The position numbers and the translations under genes are program-made. Below, piece after piece: positions 8,538 to 14,995 of a DNA stretch of 14,995 nt. The stretch covers positions 1-14,995 of the forward strand of contig NZ_CALAGI010000073.1 in the NCBI RefSeq assembly GCF_937891315.1, in the 5' to 3' direction. Below the pieces are notes generated by a model that had not been told where the DNA came from, searched no databases, and saw only the letters and a list, made by a program, of their open reading frames with translations. This DNA comes from an uncultured Amaricoccus sp. (GTDB taxonomy: Bacteria; Pseudomonadota; Alphaproteobacteria; Rhodobacterales; Rhodobacteraceae). Position 1 is the first letter of the stretch. Each line of letters opens with the position of its first letter.

Positions 8538-9031
8538 AGCGATTCGATCCGGATCACCTGCCAGATCAGGCGCTGGATGTAGGTCGGATCGCGCAGCTCC
8601 GCGTGTTCCGAGATCGGATACATCAGCCAGAGCGGCCCCATCTCGCGCTGCGACAGCTCGCGGCCATCGGCCTCCATGGCGAGGATCACGTCATAGGTCA
8701 TGAAGTCGCTGGTCGGAATGTCGACGTAATAGTCGTTGGCCGCCAGAAGCCGCACCTTTTCGGTCTGATCGAGCGCCAACCGTTCCAGCACGTCGCGCAC
8801 CAGGGGACCGCGGTAGGCGACCTGGCCGTCGGCGAACTCGTTCTCGGTGACGATCGTCTTCTTCGGCAGGGCATCGAGTTCGCCGAGCGTGAGTTCGACG
8901 GCCTCCGGTCCGCGCACCAGCACCAGCGCCGGTTCGTTCGTGCCGGCTCCGGCCATCGGCGCCTGGGAGGCGACTGCGAGAAGCAGGGCCGCCCTTGCCC
9001 AGTGCCGACCTTTCAACCGAAAGCGCACCAC
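8534..9031 (-). CDS. Exported SUOX-fold (molybdopterin-binding-like) protein lacking the metal-ligand cysteine
   Basis: A 165-residue protein with an N-terminal signal peptide: Arg/Lys-rich start, hydrophobic ALLLAVASQAPMAG, probable cleavage around AGA-GT near residue 30. The mature part resembles the short oxidoreductase molybdopterin-binding (SUOX/YedY-type) domain: TLGELDALP, VAYRGPLVRDVLERL, ANDYYVDIP, VILAMEADG, GPLWLMYP and a final IWQVIRIESL. The SUOX fold normally ligates molybdenum through one cysteine, and this protein has no cysteine anywhere. It is therefore unlikely to be a molybdoenzyme and could be a ligand-binding or accessory periplasmic protein. It overlaps the downstream two-TM sensor gene by four bases, so I infer that it works with that sensor in the periplasm. 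GTG 9031 is chosen because a strong GGGAGGAG lies 8 bases upstream. A second GTG follows at 9028. Confidence 0.85.
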   Translation of the reverse strand: MVRFRLKGRHWARAALLLAVASQAPMAGAGTNEPALVLVRGPEAVELTLGELDALPKKTIVTENEFADGQVAYRGPLVRDVLERLALDQTEKVRLLAANDYYVDIPTSDFMTYDVILAMEADGRELSQREMGPLWLMYPISEHAELRDPTYIQRLIWQVIRIESL

Positions 9032-9039
9032 CGCCGCCG

Positions 9040-9047
9040 CTCCTCCC
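9040..9047 (-). promoter_or_regulatory. Strong Shine-Dalgarno for the SUOX-like gene
   Basis: GGGAGGAG on the minus strand is 8 bases from GTG 9031 and 11 bases from the alternative GTG 9028. It supports a GTG start and a signal peptide of about 30 residues. Confidence 0.7.
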
Positions 9048-9102
9048 TGGCTCAGGACGCGATCATGCGCCGCTGGTCTTCATGGGAGCAGCAACAACTA
9101 TG

Positions 9103-9112
9103 TGTGGTTGAA
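9103..9112 (-). promoter_or_regulatory. TTCAACCACA element, copy 2
   Basis: This is identical to the decamer at 6818-6827 and lies 72 bases upstream of the SUOX-like gene start. AGGTTTCT (9120-9127) is close by, as at the other copy but in the opposite order. A possible CATAGT -10-like hexamer (9097-9102) touches it, without a good -35. Confidence 0.28.
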
Positions 9113-9159
9113 AATCAAGAGAAACCTACTCGTAATGAGAAGGTATGGTTGCCAAACTA

Positions 9160-9187
9160 CCAGCGTGGGCGAATTTGCCCACGCTGG
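9160..9187 (-). terminator. Perfect 11-bp stem-loop downstream of prpE
   Basis: CCAGCGTGGGC (9160-9170) pairs perfectly with GCCCACGCTGG (9177-9187) around a 6-base loop. It begins 38 bases after the prpE stop. On the minus strand it is followed by TAGTTTGG rather than a T-run. It is therefore either a terminator lacking a classical U-tract, an RNA-stabilising hairpin, or a dyad operator for the next gene. Confidence 0.45.
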
Positions 9188-9208
9188 CATCAGACCAAGG
9201 TCGCAGTT

Positions 9209-9224
9209 CGCCGCCGCGGCGGCG
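9209..9224. repeat. 16-base perfect palindrome abutting the prpE stop codon
   Basis: CGCCGCCGCGGCGGCG reads the same on both strands and touches the TGA at 9225-9227. As RNA it could form a 6-bp GC-only stem with a 4-base loop just upstream of the larger hairpin. Low-complexity GC sequence makes chance occurrence fairly likely. Confidence 0.5.
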
Positions 9225-11120
9225 TCACGCGTTCTTGATCAATCCGACCTTCGACAGCGTATCGCTGATCTCGCCGAGAATCGCCGGATCGTCGATCGTC
9301 GCGGGCATCTTGTAGTCCTGCCCGTCGGCGATCCGGCCCATGATCCCGCGCAGGATCTTTCCCGAGCGCGTCTTCGGCAGCCGTTCGACGACCACGGCGG
9401 ACTTGAAGGCGGCCACCGGTCCGATGCGGTCGCGCACCAGCTTCACGCATTCGCGGATCACGTCGTCCGGCTCACGCTCGCAGCCCTTGTTGAGGCAGAC
9501 AAATCCCATGGGGAGTTGCCCCTTGAGATCGTCGGCGACGCCGATCACCGCGCATTCCGCGACGTCCGGGTGGCTCGCCAGCACCTCCTCCATCGCACCG
9601 GTCGAGAGGCGATGGCCGGCGACATTGATGACGTCGTCGGTGCGGGCCATGATGTAGAGATAGCCGTCCGCGTCGATCATCCCCGCGTCGCCGGTTTCGT
9701 AGTAGCCGGGAAAGGTGGTGAGGTACGATTTCACGAACCGGGCCTCGGCGTTCCACAGCGTCGACAGGGTCCCCGGCGGCAACGGCAACTTGATCGTCAC
9801 CGCCCCGAGTTCACCCGGCCCAGCCGGCGTCCCGGCCTCGGACAGGATTTGCACGTCATATCCGGGCATCGGCACGGTCGGCGAGCCGAGCTTGATCGGC
9901 AGCAGTTCGATCCCGGCCGGATCGGCGCAGATCGCCCAACCGGTCTCGGTCTGCCACCAATGGTCGATGACCGGCACCTTCAAATGTTCCTGCGCCCAGA
10001 CGATCGTGTCGGGATCCGCCCGCTCGCCGGCGAGAAACAGGAGCTTCATGCACTCGAGGTCGTAGTCGCGGATGAAATTGCCGGCGGAATCCTCGCGCTT
10101 GATCGCGCGGAGCGCGGTCGGCGCGGTGAAGAAGCTCTTGACGCCATACTCCTCGATCACCCGCCAGAAGGTGCCGGCGTCGGGCGTGCCGACCGGCTTG
10201 CCCTCGAACACGATCGTCGTCGCCCCGACCAGCAGCGGCGCGTAGCAGATGTAGGAATGCCCCACCACCCAGCCGACATCCGAGGCCGCCCAGAAAACGT
10301 CGCCCGCGCCGATGGCATAGATGTTCTTCATGGTCCAGGCGAGCGCCACCATATGGCCGGCGGTCGGACGCACGACACCCTTCGGCTGGCCGGTCGTTCC
10401 CGAGGTATAGAGGATATAGACCGGGTCCATGCCGCCGACCGGAACGCAAGGCACGGGATCCGCCGCCGCCGCCGCCTGCAGCCAGTCGAAATCGCGGCCC
10501 TCGACGAGGGTCGCCACGGCCTGCGGCCGCTGAAGGACAAAGCAGGTTTCGGGTTTCACGTTTGCCATTTCGATGGCGGCGTCGACCAACGGCTTGTAGG
10601 CGACGACCCGACCCGGCTCGATGCCGCAGGAGGCGAGAAGGATCGCCTTCGGCGCGGCGTCGTCGATGCGGACCGCCAGCTCCGGCGCCGCGAAGCCGCC
10701 GAACACCACCGAATGGATCGCGCCGATCCGGGCGCAGGCCAGCATCCCGACCAGCGCCTCGGGCAGCATCGGCATGTAGATGATTACCCGGTCGCCCTTG
10801 ACGATGCCCCGGCTCGCCAGCGCGCCGGCGAGCCGCGCGACCCGCTCACGCAGGTCGGCGTAGGTGATCCGTTCCTTGGAGCCGGTGACCGGGGAGTCGT
10901 GGATGATCGCCACGCGGTCGCCATGGCCTGCCTCGACATGCCGGTCCACGGCATTGTAGCAGGTGTTGCCGAGCGCGTCCGCGAACCAGCCGTAGAGCGG
11001 CGCGTTGCGGTCGTCGAGCGCGTGCGAAGGCGCGCGGTCCCAGTCGATGGCCTCGGCCGCCTTCATCCAGAACGCGTCCGGATTGGCCGCCCAGTCCGCG
11101 TAGACCTCGCCGTAGCCCAT
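9225..11120 (-). CDS. prpE: Propionyl-CoA synthetase (propionate--CoA ligase)
   Basis: AMP-forming acyl-CoA synthetase that activates propionate to propionyl-CoA through an acyl-adenylate. The 631 residues match PrpE (about 628) rather than Acs (about 650). An N-terminal ACAS_N region (VYADWAANPDAFW, CYNAVDRHV) precedes the core motifs: A3 YTSGTTGQPKG (238-248), A5 WWQTETGW (388-395, where the trailing Trp is PrpE-like), A7 YYETGD (473-478) and hinge/A8 RTDDVINVAGHRLS (493-506). The catalytic Lys588 sits in PKTRSGKILRG and is the usual site of reversible acetylation. The stretch after A3, GVVRPTAGHMVALAWTM, follows the PrpE/ACSS3 pattern. The ATG is preceded by GGAGGAAA (11124-11131) and lies 22 bases after the maeB stop, so the two are co-transcribed. 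Activity on acetate is possible as a side reaction. Confidence 0.92.
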   Translation of the reverse strand: MGYGEVYADWAANPDAFWMKAAEAIDWDRAPSHALDDRNAPLYGWFADALGNTCYNAVDRHVEAGHGDRVAIIHDSPVTGSKERITYADLRERVARLAGALASRGIVKGDRVIIYMPMLPEALVGMLACARIGAIHSVVFGGFAAPELAVRIDDAAPKAILLASCGIEPGRVVAYKPLVDAAIEMANVKPETCFVLQRPQAVATLVEGRDFDWLQAAAAADPVPCVPVGGMDPVYILYTSGTTGQPKGVVRPTAGHMVALAWTMKNIYAIGAGDVFWAASDVGWVVGHSYICYAPLLVGATTIVFEGKPVGTPDAGTFWRVIEEYGVKSFFTAPTALRAIKREDSAGNFIRDYDLECMKLLFLAGERADPDTIVWAQEHLKVPVIDHWWQTETGWAICADPAGIELLPIKLGSPTVPMPGYDVQILSEAGTPAGPGELGAVTIKLPLPPGTLSTLWNAEARFVKSYLTTFPGYYETGDAGMIDADGYLYIMARTDDVINVAGHRLSTGAMEEVLASHPDVAECAVIGVADDLKGQLPMGFVCLNKGCEREPDDVIRECVKLVRDRIGPVAAFKSAVVVERLPKTRSGKILRGIMGRIADGQDYKMPATIDDPAILGEISDTLSKVGLIKNA

Positions 11121-11142
11121 GTCTTTCCTCCGTTTTTCCTTG

Positions 11143-13422
11143 TTAGCCGTAACTTTGCACCGGCGCCTTCGCCAACGCTGCGATATTGAGAAGACCGCGC
11201 GGCGTGATCGAAGGCGTGACGATATGCGCCTTGTTGCCCATGCCCATCAGGATCGGGCCCACCTCGAGCCCGCCCGACACCGCCTTGATGATGTTGCGGA
11301 CCGCGCTCGCGGCGTCGGTATTGGCGAAGACGAGCACGTTCGCCGCGCCTTCGAGCCGTGAGTTCGGAAAGATCCGCTCCCGCAGCGCCGGATCGAGCGC
11401 GGCGTCGGAATGCATCTCGCCCTCGTAGACGAAATCAGCCGCGCTCTCGTCGAGGATCGCCAGGGCCGCGCGCATCCGACGCCCCGAGCCGGTGTCGAGA
11501 TTGCCGAACTGGGAATGCGAGCAGAGCGCGACCTTCGGCTCGACCCCGAACCGACGCGCGTGGCGGGCCGCGGCGATCACCGTTTCGGCGATCTGCTCGG
11601 CGGTCGGCTCTGGATAGACCTGGGTGTCCGCGACGAACATCACCGTCCGCTCGGCGATCATCAGCGAGAGCGCCGCGATCGGCTTGAGATCAGGGCAGCC
11701 AAGGACTTGGCGGATATAGTTGAGATGCCAGAGATACTGCCCGAAGGTGCCGCAGATCAGGCTGTCCGCCTCGCCCCGCTGCACCATCACCGCGCCGATC
11801 GCCGTCGTGTTGGTGCGCATGATCGCGCGCGCGAGATCCGGGGTGACGCCGCGCCGCTGCATCAATTCGTGATAGGTGCCCCAGTATTCGCGATAGCGGG
11901 GATCGCCCTCGGGATTTACCACGTCGAAATCGGCGCCGACCTTGATCGGCAGCGCCGCCCGTTCGCAGCGCCGATCCATGACCTCCGGCCGTCCGATCAG
12001 CGTCGGCCGCCCCAGTCCCTCCTGGATCATCGCCTGCGCCGCGCGCAGCACCCGCTCGTCCTCGCCCTCGGCGAAGACGACGCGCCGCGAGCTGTCCCGG
12101 CCGACATCGAAAACCTGCCGCATGATGAAGGCCGAACGATAGACCGAGGCGTTCAACTTCGCCTTGTAGGCCTCGATATCGGCCACCGGACGTGTCGCCA
12201 CGCCGCTCTCTATCGCCGCCTTGGCGACCGCGCCGGCGACGATGGCCAGCAGCCGCGGATCGAAGGGTTTCGGAATGAGGTAGTCGGGTCCGAAGCTCAA
12301 CCGCTCGCCCTGATAGGCCGCCGCCGCCTCGGCCGACGAGGAGGCACGGGCCAGCGCCGCGATCCCTTCGACGCAGCCGATCTCCATCTCGTCGTTGATC
12401 GTGGTCGCGCCGACATCGAGCGCGCCGCGGAAGATGAACGGAAAGCAGAGGACGTTGTTGACCTGGTTCGGATAGTCCGACCGCCCGGTCGCGATGATCA
12501 CGTCGGGATTGGCCGCCCGCGCCACGTCGGGATCGATCTCGGGGTTGGGATTGGCAAGGGCGAAGACGATCGGTGTCGCCGCCATCGTCTTCACCATGTC
12601 GCCGGTCAGCACCCCGGGCCCGGACAGGCCAAGGAAGAGATCGGCGCCCGGAATGACCTCGGCCAGCGTCCGCAGATCGGACTCCTGCGCGAAGGCCGCC
12701 TTCTCCGGGTTCATGTCCTGCTCGCGCCCGACATGCACCAGCCCGTGAATGTCGCAGAGCCAGACGTTCTCGCGCCGGGCCCCGAGCTTCAGCAACATGT
12801 TGAGGCAGGCGATGCCGGCCGCGCCACCGCCGGTCGAGACGATCTTCACGTCCTCGAACCGCTTGCCGGCGACCTTCAGCGCGTTGGTCGCGGCGGCGCC
12901 GACGACGATCGCCGTGCCGTGCTGGTCGTCGTGGAACACGGGGATGTTCATCTTCTCGCGGCAGAGACGCTCGACCACGAAGCAGTCGGGGGCCTTGATG
13001 TCCTCGAGATTGATCGCGCCGAAGGTCGGCTCGAGGCTCGCGACGATCTCCGCGAGCTTGACGGGATCGGATTCGTTCACCTCGATGTCGAAGCAATCGA
13101 CATTGGCGAACTTCTTGAAGAGCACCGCCTTGCCCTCCATCACCGGCTTCGAGGCCAGCGCGCCGATATTCCCGAGGCCAAGCACCGCGGTGCCGTTGCT
13201 GACAACGGCGACAAGATTGCCGCGGGCCGTATAGCGCGCGGCCACCGTCGGATCGGCCTTGATCTCGAGGCAGGCCTCGGCGACGCCCGGCGAATAGGCG
13301 AGGCTGAGATCGCGCTGGTTCGCCATCGGCTTGGTGGCGCGGATCTCGAGCTTCCCCGGGCTGGGGAACTCGTGATAGTCCAGCGCCGCCTTCCGCGCAT
13401 TCTCGCCGCTGCCGTCACCCAT
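11143..13422 (-). CDS. maeB: NADP-type malic enzyme with C-terminal phosphotransacetylase-like domain
   Basis: Oxidatively decarboxylates malate to pyruvate with reduction of NAD(P). The 759 residues match the MaeB/TME type in which a malic enzyme (about 1-430) is fused to a PTA-like domain (about 440-759). Visible malic enzyme features are ATKPMANQRDLSLAYSPGVA with YSPGV (43-47), Lys98 in EGKAVLFKKFA, acidic metal ligands Glu140/Asp141 (NLEDIKAP) and Asp165/Asp166 (VFHDDQHGTA), the dinucleotide-binding STGGGAAG (196-203) and NPNPEI (291-296). The PTA-like part includes VVFAEGEDERVLRAA and GAANVLVFAN. In this fusion family the C-terminal domain is thought to be regulatory (acetyl-CoA/acetyl-phosphate sensing) rather than a working transacetylase. 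Its neighbours, the mutase and prpE, suggest it drains succinate and malate made from propionate to pyruvate. TAA stop; ATG 13422 with GGGGA about 12 bases upstream. Confidence 0.96.
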   Translation of the reverse strand: MGDGSGENARKAALDYHEFPSPGKLEIRATKPMANQRDLSLAYSPGVAEACLEIKADPTVAARYTARGNLVAVVSNGTAVLGLGNIGALASKPVMEGKAVLFKKFANVDCFDIEVNESDPVKLAEIVASLEPTFGAINLEDIKAPDCFVVERLCREKMNIPVFHDDQHGTAIVVGAAATNALKVAGKRFEDVKIVSTGGGAAGIACLNMLLKLGARRENVWLCDIHGLVHVGREQDMNPEKAAFAQESDLRTLAEVIPGADLFLGLSGPGVLTGDMVKTMAATPIVFALANPNPEIDPDVARAANPDVIIATGRSDYPNQVNNVLCFPFIFRGALDVGATTINDEMEIGCVEGIAALARASSSAEAAAAYQGERLSFGPDYLIPKPFDPRLLAIVAGAVAKAAIESGVATRPVADIEAYKAKLNASVYRSAFIMRQVFDVGRDSSRRVVFAEGEDERVLRAAQAMIQEGLGRPTLIGRPEVMDRRCERAALPIKVGADFDVVNPEGDPRYREYWGTYHELMQRRGVTPDLARAIMRTNTTAIGAVMVQRGEADSLICGTFGQYLWHLNYIRQVLGCPDLKPIAALSLMIAERTVMFVADTQVYPEPTAEQIAETVIAAARHARRFGVEPKVALCSHSQFGNLDTGSGRRMRAALAILDESAADFVYEGEMHSDAALDPALRERIFPNSRLEGAANVLVFANTDAASAVRNIIKAVSGGLEVGPILMGMGNKAHIVTPSITPRGLLNIAALAKAPVQSYG

Positions 13423-13493
13423 GGCCGTTTTTTTCCCCAGACGTCTTTTTGTTATCGTATAGCATCGCCCCGCCCGGGGCGCTTCAGCCTAGC
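13423..13493. other. Gap between methylmalonyl-CoA mutase and maeB, with a weak promoter-like box
   Basis: The 71-base spacer contains the hairpin at 13466-13481 and then, on the minus strand, an A/T-rich run with TGCTATACG (an extended -10-like TGnTATAcg, hexamer 13456-13461) and the maeB Shine-Dalgarno. No -35 is recognisable because the GC hairpin occupies that place. It may be an internal promoter, or merely the A/T-rich approach to the maeB start. Confidence 0.25.
13466..13481 (-). terminator. GC-rich hairpin after the mutase stop (possible attenuator)
   Basis: CGCCCC (13466-13471) and GGGGCG (13476-13481) form a 6-bp stem with a 4-base loop, starting 12 bases after the mutase TGA. No U-tract follows on the minus strand. 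A partial terminator or an mRNA-processing hairpin separating mutase from maeB expression is possible. Confidence 0.3.
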
Positions 13494-14995
13494 TCATGCG
13501 CCGCGCGCGTTCAGAAGGTCAAGGATCTCGCGCGCCGCCACCGGAATATTGGTGCCTGGCCCGAAGATCGCGGCCACCCCGGCGGCCCGCAGGAAGTCAT
13601 AATCCTGCCGCGGGATGACGCCGCCGCAGATCACTAGGACATCCTCCGCCCCCTGCGCCTTCAGCGCCTCGATCAGCTTCGGCGCCAGCGTCTTGTGGCC
13701 GGCCGCCTGGCTCGAGATGCCGACGACGTGCACGTCGTTGTCGATCGCGTCCTGCGCGGCTTCCTCCGGCGTCTGGAACAGCGGGCCGACATCGACGTCG
13801 AAACCGATGTCGGCGAAGGCGGTGGCGATCACCTTCGCGCCCCGGTCGTGGCCATCCTGTCCCATCTTCACCACCAGCATGCGCGGCCGGCGCCCCTCGG
13901 CTTCCGCGAACGCCTCCACGTCCCGCTGGATCGCGGCGAAGCCCGCGTCCCCCTCGTAGGCCGCGCCATAGACGCCGGCCAGCGTTTTCACCTCGGCGCG
14001 GTGGCGCCCGAACACCTTTTCCATCGCGTCCGAAATCTCCCCCACGCTCGCCCGCGCCCGCGCCGCTTCGATCGCCGCCGCGAGCAGGTTGCCGTTCGAC
14101 CGCGCCGCCGCCTCCAGCGCGGCCAGCGCCGCGTCGCAGGCCGCCTGATCGCGCGTCGCGCGGATCCGGGTCAGCCGCTCGATCTGCGCCTCGCGCACCT
14201 TCACATTGTCCACGTCGAGAATGTCGATCGGGTCCTGCTTCGCCAGCCGATACTTGTTGACCCCGACGATCACCTCGGCGCCGCGGTCGACCGCCGCCTG
14301 CCGCCGCGCCGCGCTCTCCTCGATGCGCAGCTTCGGCATGCCGCTCCCGACCGCCTTGGTCATGCCGCCGAGCGACTCGACCTCCTCGATCAGCGCCCAG
14401 GCCTTTTCCGCCATGGCCGCCGTCAGGCTCTCGACATAGTAGCTGCCCGCCAGCGGATCGACGACATGGGTGATCCCCGTCTCCTCCTGCAGAATCAGCT
14501 GCGTGTTGCGCGCGATCCGGGCGGAGAATTCGGTGGGCAGCGCGATCGCCTCGTCGAGCGCGTTGGTATGAAGGCTCTGCGTTCCCCCGAGCGCCGCCGC
14601 CATCGCCTCGTAGGCGGTGCGGATGACGTTGTTGTAGGGATCCTGCTCCTGCAGGCTGACGCCGCTGGTCTGGCAGTGGGTGCGCAGCATCGAACTCGCC
14701 GCCTTCTTCGGCGAGAACTCCCCCATGATCCGCGCCCAGAGCAGCCGGGCGGCGCGCATCTTGGCGATTTCCATGAAGAAATTCATGCCGATCGCCCAGA
14801 AGAACGACAGGCGCCCGGCGAAATCATCGACGTCCATGCCGCTCGCGATCGCGGCGCGGACATATTCACGCCCGTCGGCCAGCGTAAACGCGAGCTCCTG
14901 CACCAGGTTCGCGCCGGCCTCCTGCATGTGGTAGCCGGAGATCGAGATCGAGTTGAACTTCGGCATCTTCCGCGCCGTGTACTCGATGATGTCGG
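13494..14995 (-). CDS. scpA: Methylmalonyl-CoA mutase, C-terminal two-thirds (5' end beyond the window)
   Basis: Adenosylcobalamin-dependent enzyme that converts (R)-methylmalonyl-CoA to succinyl-CoA, completing propionate assimilation. About 500 residues are visible of a usual 700-750. The frame stays open to the right edge, and the residues before the first in-window Met read DIIEYTARK, a conserved family segment, so the Met at 14966 is internal. Visible features, numbered from that Met, are SISGYHMQEAG with His13 (equivalent to Propionibacterium His244), MLRTHCQTSG (His97/Gln99), HTNALDEAIALPTEFSARIA, and the B12-binding domain from about 360. That domain has VVKMGQDGHDRG, where His373 is the lower axial cobalt ligand and Lys367 and Asp371 are its partners, followed by GISSQAAGHKTL and VICGGVIP. 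A single polypeptide carries catalytic and B12 domains, as in homodimeric mutases. It precedes maeB by 71 bases. Confidence 0.96.
   Translation of the reverse strand, partial: DIIEYTARKMPKFNSISISGYHMQEAGANLVQELAFTLADGREYVRAAIASGMDVDDFAGRLSFFWAIGMNFFMEIAKMRAARLLWARIMGEFSPKKAASSMLRTHCQTSGVSLQEQDPYNNVIRTAYEAMAAALGGTQSLHTNALDEAIALPTEFSARIARNTQLILQEETGITHVVDPLAGSYYVESLTAAMAEKAWALIEEVESLGGMTKAVGSGMPKLRIEESAARRQAAVDRGAEVIVGVNKYRLAKQDPIDILDVDNVKVREAQIERLTRIRATRDQAACDAALAALEAAARSNGNLLAAAIEAARARASVGEISDAMEKVFGRHRAEVKTLAGVYGAAYEGDAGFAAIQRDVEAFAEAEGRRPRMLVVKMGQDGHDRGAKVIATAFADIGFDVDVGPLFQTPEEAAQDAIDNDVHVVGISSQAAGHKTLAPKLIEALKAQGAEDVLVICGGVIPRQDYDFLRAAGVAAIFGPGTNIPVAAREILDLLNARGA

Larger units (their letters stand above)
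9032..9224. other. Intergenic region between prpE and the sensor cassette
   Basis: This 193-base region is the longest non-coding gap and is distinctly A/T-richer than its surroundings from about 9090 to 9160. It holds two palindromes near the prpE end, the decamer described separately and the Shine-Dalgarno of the SUOX-like gene. It must carry the promoter of the sensor cassette unless prpE transcripts read through. I could not identify convincing sigma70 or sigma54 hexamers. No small reading frame with a ribosome site stood out. Confidence 0.6.

Noticed and set aside
8534..9031. Functional periplasmic molybdoenzyme or MsrP subunit
   Set aside because: The protein has no cysteine to ligate molybdenum, no twin-arginine motif, and is far shorter than MsrP/YedY.
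9225..11120. Acetyl-CoA synthetase (Acs) instead of PrpE
   Set aside because: The length of 631, WWQTETGW and the pattern after the A3 motif fit PrpE/ACSS3 better, and the mutase neighbour supports propionate. Acetate as a side substrate is not excluded.
8847..11189. Plus-strand open frame of 780 codons opposite prpE
   Set aside because: Antisense shadow with biased low-complexity composition. prpE on the minus strand has every family motif.
11410..13602. Plus-strand open frame of 730 codons opposite maeB
   Set aside because: Same reason: no domain is recognisable, and it follows the codon phase of maeB.
14966..14966. ATG at 14966 as the start of methylmalonyl-CoA mutase
   Set aside because: The frame continues to the window edge with conserved residues DIIEYTARK, so this Met is internal and the gene is truncated by the window.

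Overview
This window reads as a high-GC alphaproteobacterial chromosome segment. The evidence is the strongly G/C-ending codons, the dense co-directional gene packing and the family composition. The order is not resolvable from sequence alone, although a Rhodobacterales/Rhodospirillales-type organism would fit. All eleven recognisable genes lie on the minus strand, so transcription runs from the right edge to the left edge. The long plus-strand reading frames are antisense shadows of these genes. No RNA gene, insertion sequence, CRISPR array or phage gene was seen, and no gene-free stretch exceeds about 195 bases.

Right block (14995 to 9225) is carbon entry. It holds methylmalonyl-CoA mutase (5' end off the window), an NADP-type malic enzyme fused to a phosphotransacetylase-like domain, and propionyl-CoA synthetase. 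Together these activate propionate, feed methylmalonyl-CoA to succinyl-CoA, and return C4 acids to pyruvate. Two palindromes follow the last stop codon and separate this block from the next.

Middle block (9031 to 3800) is a four-gene signalling cassette. The first gene encodes an exported small protein with a sulfite-oxidase/molybdopterin-type fold but no cysteine, so it cannot hold molybdenum in the usual way. It overlaps by four bases a two-TM sensor histidine kinase that has a normal His box but a ruined ATPase domain and a ruined receiver. After a sigma70-like promoter come a soluble hybrid kinase (HisKA, HATPase, receiver, HPt) and a LuxO-type sigma54-dependent response regulator. The arrangement mirrors Vibrio LuxP-LuxQ-LuxU-LuxO (periplasmic binding protein, membrane sensor, HPt relay, sigma54 regulator), but with a different periplasmic fold and with the kinase work split between two proteins. 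This is the most interesting part of the window.

Left block (3718 to 1) is a nucleoside salvage/catabolic operon, cdd-deoC-deoA-deoB. It is tightly packed (a 4-base overlap, a 35-base gap and a 0-base gap) and probably has its own promoter. It deaminates (deoxy)cytidine, phosphorolyses pyrimidine deoxynucleosides, isomerises (deoxy)ribose-1-phosphate and cleaves deoxyribose-5-phosphate to acetaldehyde and glyceraldehyde-3-phosphate. deoB runs to the left edge and lacks only its last few codons.
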